The notes beneath the pieces were generated by a model. That model was not told where the DNA came from, did no database searches, and worked only from the letters and a program-made list of their open reading frames with translations. This document shows positions 59,509 through 64,000 of a DNA stretch of 64,000 bases, piece after piece (within the stretch, counting starts at the first letter, position 1; every line of letters begins with the position of its first letter). The stretch lies in the NCBI GenBank assembly GCA_014281115.1, contig JACONQ010000010.1, positions 310,001-374,000 on the forward strand, in the 5' to 3' direction. The DNA is from Laburnicola sp. R22_1. Its lineage: Eukaryota > Ascomycota > Dothideomycetes > Pleosporales > Didymosphaeriaceae. Made by a program: the position numbers and the translations under genes.

Positions 59509-59775
59509 TTGATTGTTGACAATTGTGGGGCAGAGTGCTGCGTCGACGGTGTGCGCGTAGCGGTTGGAGGCATCACTGGGGGATTGGGAGATGGTGTAGG
59601 AAAGTTGGGGAAGGGGGATATTATTGGGGGTGTGCGGAGTACGTTGTGGGGGGTTGGGGGGTTGTTGGGCGGGGTTATGGGTGGGGTTGGTGGAGAGAGT
59701 GAGGAGAAGGCGGAGAGCAAGGCGGAGGCGGACATGATGACGATGGGGCAGGGGAGGGATAATACGTTTTTTTGA
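59509..59775 (+). CDS. Gly/Val-rich short frame, possible gene fragment
   Basis: 88 codons with GGxxGG-type low complexity (GVGGLLGGVMGGVGG) and a charged end (EEKAESKAEAD). It starts immediately right of the hAT element. It may be the displaced 3' part of the small gene at 53796-54209, or chance. No family recognised. Confidence 0.25.
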   Translation: MIVDNCGAECCVDGVRVAVGGITGGLGDGVGKLGKGDIIGGVRSTLWGVGGLLGGVMGGVGGESEEKAESKAEADMMTMGQGRDNTFF

Positions 59776-61012
59776 GGGAGAGGTTGTATTGGTTGTTTGG
59801 GGGTGAGGGTCTCTACGATATATTCACTATGTTGATTTTGTAGTTTTATTGGGTTAGGATGAAATTGTGGGAGGATTCATGGTATGTTGCACAATATTAT
59901 CAAAATATAATACACATCCAATGTCTAGTAGCTCTACCTATTGGTTGAGTTTCGTCCTGGGTAATTCAGCCATCTATATTACACTCCCCAAATATTCTAA
60001 CTTTGGCCAGCGAACAATATCTGTATTCCTTATCCCAAAGTAAATTACTATAGAATCCCCTAGTACCTTCCATCCCAAGCGAAACACCAAACAGTCCCAC
60101 TATCCCACAGGCATTAGGCATCATAAAAAATCCAACTTTGACGGAAATTTTGATTATGGATATTGTGCAGTGATGCAATAGTTCATTGTTTGTATCTCGT
60201 TGTAGATAACAGCAATTGCCCTTGGGTTGCGGACTTGCGGGGAGCCGGTTAACGGTCAACAGTTCTGCCTACAGTGACGCGTCACATGTACTTACAGCTT
60301 GTGAGTATAGAGTGGTTACGAACATGTGCACAGGCATAGTGCACTAAAATAATATTACGTGATTAATAACTAAGCGTATACGATATGGCCGGCTGACGTC
60401 CCTCTTAGTGAGAATAGCCTAATGAAAACGAATAAAAAATAAAAAATCCAACTAGTATTGGAACCCTAGATGTAAGAATATCTCCACACCCTCCTTTTCA
60501 ATATCGCAAATACTGCACCTCACACATAGCTACGCTATGTAAAATCATACGCCCCCATCCCTTCTACACACGCCAACTACGCAGCCTTCATAGCACTCTA
60601 TTAGACCTCTACAAAACAAACGGCATGCATATCCATACTCTTAGACTACGAATAGATATTAAAACACACGCTCATATCAAGCCCTACCTGCACCTCCTCA
60701 CTCACCCACCCGCCCAAACTCAACTCAATCCAATATCCTAACCTTATACTCACCATTAACTAACTCAACACAACTACTTTTCATCAACATCCTCCCATAT
60801 CCCATACCATCTCAACCCAACCCACCAACGTCATCCAAGCCCCCAAGCCCCCACCCGCACCCCAGAAAAGAGCTTACCTAGAAGCGCATTCAATGAATCG
60901 CGTGCGCATGCATAGAATTCCTGACCCAGCCCTCTCACCCCAATAATGGCATGCACGCCACAACAAACCAGACATCGCATCGGCATCTCAGCCAAAGCCG
61001 AGTCAATACACA

Positions 61013-61049
61013 CATCCATCCATCCATCCATCCATCTATCCATCCATCC
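61013..61049 (+). repeat. (CATC)n microsatellite
   Basis: About nine CATC units with one CTAT interruption. Confidence 0.93.
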
Positions 61050-61671
61050 GCACATAGAGTCCCGTCCAGACCATTTGATAAATCCGATCCGATCCTCTCC
61101 TCTGACACATACATAGCCTGACCATCAGCCCACCCTATAAAAGCACTCGAATAAGCTGATCATCATTCCACCCACGCGCTCAAAGAGGATGGATACGATG
61201 CGCCACCGCCAAATGCGGGGTGACCTCGCGCGGCGTGAAGTGATGCCGTGGCAGTGCCGGCAAAGAAACCGATCATGACAGCCAGCCACAGCCACCCGAT
61301 GCCGACAACAGCCACCAGATGCCGACAGTACGCCACCATCGGCGCAGACAAACGCATTGATGTGACTGCATTAAAAAATACAAAGGTAGTGTAAATAAAG
61401 AATATGATAAGAATACAATAAGAATATGATGAAGAATATGATAAGAATACCATGAAGAATACCATGAAGAATAAATGGTATTAATAAGTATACAAGACCA
61501 TCAAAGACGACAACGTCTAAATAATGCACGCACGCATACACAACATTTGAAACCTTCCAGCGCCGCCGGGGAATTTCTGCCAACCCGTCTGATACGTTCC
61601 AAATGTCAATCAATCGTGTCGATAAACTAGAAAACTGCCCATAGTAGCAAGGTGCAGTAGAGTAGTTGCAA

Positions 61672-62820
61672 TTACGCAGTGTGGTGCTCTGCCGAGTTGG
61701 GCGTCTTGCTGCGTTCTTCGCGGCCCTTGTCAGACCAGGGGAAGTGCGCGACGGGGACGACGAAGAAGCTGTCAAAGCATCAGCATATAGAAGAGGTGTA
61801 CTTGGATGCCGATCTAACCTGTTGGAGCTATCCGCAATACCGGCCAGCGCATTGTACCAAGCGAGGAAAGCAGCGAAGAGACCGAAGTAACCACCAGCCT
61901 TGATGCAACCCGATTGTGGCTTACCAGCGTCGGCATTGAGATGGCCAATACCGAGGAGCAAAAAGGCGATATCGAGGACGAAGAATAGCGAGAAGAAGGC
62001 CACAGTCGATCGCAGGGTGCAGATGAGCAAAAGCGTCGTGAAGATGAACCAGCCCATCAGGTACAAGCCAAAAGCGTTGTCAAACTCAGTTCCAAGCGTC
62101 TCGACGATCTGGAAGCCACCTGGGGTCAAAATTATGGCGAAAGAGAGCCAGAAACCGCCGTAGGATGAAAGCGCGGTAGCACCAAAGGTATTACCGACCG
62201 CCATTTCCCTACAATGGAGTCAGCACACGTTCACAACCACAAGCATGTTGCTACGTACCACATGCCCGCCATCAGCTGGACGAGACCACCGTAGCCAAAA
62301 GCCAAAGCCACGACGATATTGGGGTGCTGAAGGGACCGCGTTCCGACGTTGATGAGAGATAGTACGAAAGTAGTCAGAGCGAACGCTGAGAGACCCAAAG
62401 GAGCTGGGTTGGCAAACTTGCGGTTCGGGGCTCTGATGCGAGTAAGTCTTGGACAGGAGAGCCTACGAATGAATCGAGGACATACCGGTACAGACCCGGT
62501 TGAAATTCACCTCCGAACGCAGCAAGCCGGTAATCGGGATTGTTGGCAATGTGAGCTAGAGGGTTACCACCTGCGAATACCGTGTAAGTGATTGATTTGG
62601 GCGAAGGACGAAGGCGTGGAGAGCGCACCATAATCGTAGGGTTTCCTCTCTTTAGCAACACCATCATGGTCAATGGCGCCAGTACCATTGGTCTGATCAA
62701 GGCCCGGGCCACGAGTCTATATGACAGTCAGTGACCGATTTACTTTTCCAAGGTAGATTTGCCAAACGACCGAATCCGTGGCAAGCGTACAGTATCGTTG
62801 TGCTCAGTAGTAGTCGCCAT
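61672..62820 (-). CDS. ADY2: Acetate permease, GPR1/FUN34/YaaH family (ADY2/AcpA-like)
   Basis: Six exons: 62820-62791, 62716-62629, 62570-62486, 62432-62259, 62208-61819, 61768-61672; 287 aa. Introns are 50-74 nt and all phases agree. The first exon encodes ten residues (MATTTEHNDT). The family signature NPAPLGL begins TM1, followed by six hydrophobic segments; GNTFGATALSSYGGFW and the final SFFVVPVAHFPWSDKGR stretch are typical. Yeast Ady2 and Aspergillus AcpA import acetate with protons across the plasma membrane and are induced by acetate and derepressed without glucose. No regulatory site was identified in the 5' flank. The gene lies 2.3 kb from the transposon cluster and appears intact. 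Confidence 0.92.
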
Positions 62821-64000
62821 GTTGTCACGCAATCAGTATCGAGCAATGACTTGGTGAAGATATGGCGAGCGCAAAGTGCGGTCTGGGGTACAGAAAGGCC
62901 TGGGGAGCAGAAATCTAGAGAGGAGGGCACGGTCTGGGGAATTTGGGCCTGATATAGATTCAGGGTCGCCAGTCCGGAGCCCGCTATGAACGGTGTGCCA
63001 GGAGGCATGGCGCCTCTTAAGGTCTCCGCAGCGATGTTAATTAGGTCGAAACAGGAGCTAGCAGGGCCCGTTTGGGGTCCTTTCCCCATCTTCACACCCC
63101 AGGCCGGCTAAAGGCGCGGCCGCGCTCGATATTCGCATGGAATGGCGGATGCTGACCAACGCATTGGCCACCTGTGCGGTGGAGCACCAATGAATAGGGC
63201 CGAGGCCCCGAGTGATGCTGGCAGCTGGACAAAGGAGCTCGAACAGAAAGTGCAGCAGCCGACGGACTTTGCGCGGGTGCGAAATGCGGTCGCGCGAAAG
63301 GCTGCTTTGGCCGCGGGGCGTGAATGAATGTGGAGCAGCGGCACGCCGAAGCTCGTGGGCGATTACAGCATGGCGCGACCATTGCATCATCGTGGCTGCC
63401 ACTCCCATTACTCCGACTTTTGACGCTCAACACGACCACGGCCAAGACCACGACGCCTCGAGCACCACAAGCGGACGGAAGCTTCCAGACTGGACTTGTG
63501 CATGCGCTTACAATATGTACATACTTTCGGCTGTGATAGCATACATATCCGGCCATGGCTATGCCACATTGTTGCTTGCATGGCCTCCGGTCATTTGGCG
63601 TAGAAGGGCGCGAGACGAACGGCATCGGTGCCGAGGCGTCAGAACCGCAATAACAAACATTGTGTCCTGCTGCCCGTCTCTCGCACGTAGTTGGCGCCGG
63701 TGCTTGCGGACAGCTGTTTTCACCCACCAGCTTGCAACGACATTGCTTTGCAGCTCGTCGTCGACGACCAGCCGCTCAAGGTAATCATGTGTGCCGGAAG
63801 TAGCGGGATCATCGCACAGTAAGCCGCTTGATACGGCACCGGCGGGAGAAAATCGTACATTTGCGTTGCGAAGTGTGGAGCAGGCATGGTGCATGCTAAG
63901 CTTCCACAAGAGTCTCGGCGTTAGCCATGCCGCGAGCATGACATTCCGTCCACATGGCCCCGATCTATCGTGGAGCGCCAGTGACTTCTGATGCTTCTCA
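62821..64000. other. 5' flank of the acetate permease and window end
   Basis: No gene supported; the opposing long frames at 63092-63727 and 63212-63784 have no domains and shadow each other. A GC-rich stretch at 63100-63350 may be promoter of this or a neighbouring gene. Confidence 0.45.

Larger units (their letters stand above)
54170..59510 (+). mobile_element. hAT-superfamily DNA transposon, interrupted by a pogo/Fot1 element
   Basis: Approximate limits. Both flanks of the transposase gene carry GATTTGAT/CAAATC-type subterminal motifs (54169-54260, 59400-59515) in opposite orientation, as hAT ends do. I could not fix the exact terminal repeats or the expected 8-bp target duplication. Inside are the transposase remnant (54534-59339) and the nested element 56545-58678. 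Confidence 0.65.
59340..61671. other. Spacer beyond the hAT element
   Basis: No well-supported gene. 59400-59510 is the hAT end. 59509-59775 holds a Gly/Val-rich open frame that may be a fragment of the gene at 53796. A 25-nt match to the edge of the short retroelement lies at 59942-59966 without clear flanking duplication. 60260-61160 is AT-leaning without features except a CATC microsatellite (61013-61049). The part next to 61672 is the 3' flank of the acetate permease. Confidence 0.5.

Overview
The window looks like nuclear DNA of a filamentous ascomycete (Pezizomycotina). Genes carry many short introns (about 40-80 nt, GTAAGT/GTATGT-like donors). The gene set is fungal: TOK-type K+ channel, GPR1/FUN34/YaaH acetate permease, fungal rhodopsin-like 7TM protein, RRN9, NOP6. 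There are hAT and pogo/Fot1 DNA transposons and C-to-T/G-to-A decay typical of repeat-induced point mutation (RIP). Dothideomycetes is my guess at the class, with low confidence. Most multi-exon models below were built by hand from splice sites and reading phase, and I checked that exon lengths add up to whole codons.

Layout. 1-8.6 kb: a J-domain protein (+) converges on a 1605-aa methyltransferase-like protein (-), separated by microsatellites. 8.6-13.1 kb: gene-poor, with a RIP-degraded AT block and a short retroelement copy. 13.1-19.7 kb: THO1-like SAP protein, a second retroelement copy, a small one-TM protein, a second AT-rich insertion and a TOK1-type channel. 19.7-28.2 kb: an 8.5-kb gene desert full of degenerate tandem repeats. 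28.2-38 kb: housekeeping block with a DED1/Vasa-type helicase, an MGR3-like TPR protein (frameshifted in this sequence), NOP6, and an RRN9-domain protein carrying three zinc clusters. 37.9-46.7 kb: APC permease, rhodopsin-like protein, an orphan gene and a class I/II aminotransferase. 47-53.2 kb: ADP1-like ABCG transporter and PIF1-family helicase. 53.8-59.5 kb: a small broken gene beside a hAT transposon that itself contains a complete pogo/Fot1 element. 61.7-62.8 kb: acetate permease; the remainder is non-coding as far as I can see.

How the genes relate: NOP6 and RRN9 both serve ribosome production, and NOP6 shares a 195-bp divergent promoter with the MGR3-like gene. I see no biosynthetic cluster. 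The most informative structures are mobile: (i) the nested hAT/pogo insertion, with TA target duplication, about 50-bp inverted ends, and in-frame stops that all fit C:G-to-T:A changes; (ii) three copies of one unnamed short element, each flanked by a 14-16 bp direct repeat and sharing one end while differing in length, as expected for 5'-truncated non-LTR retrotransposition; (iii) a second A-tailed short element whose twin elsewhere in the window differs almost only by transitions.
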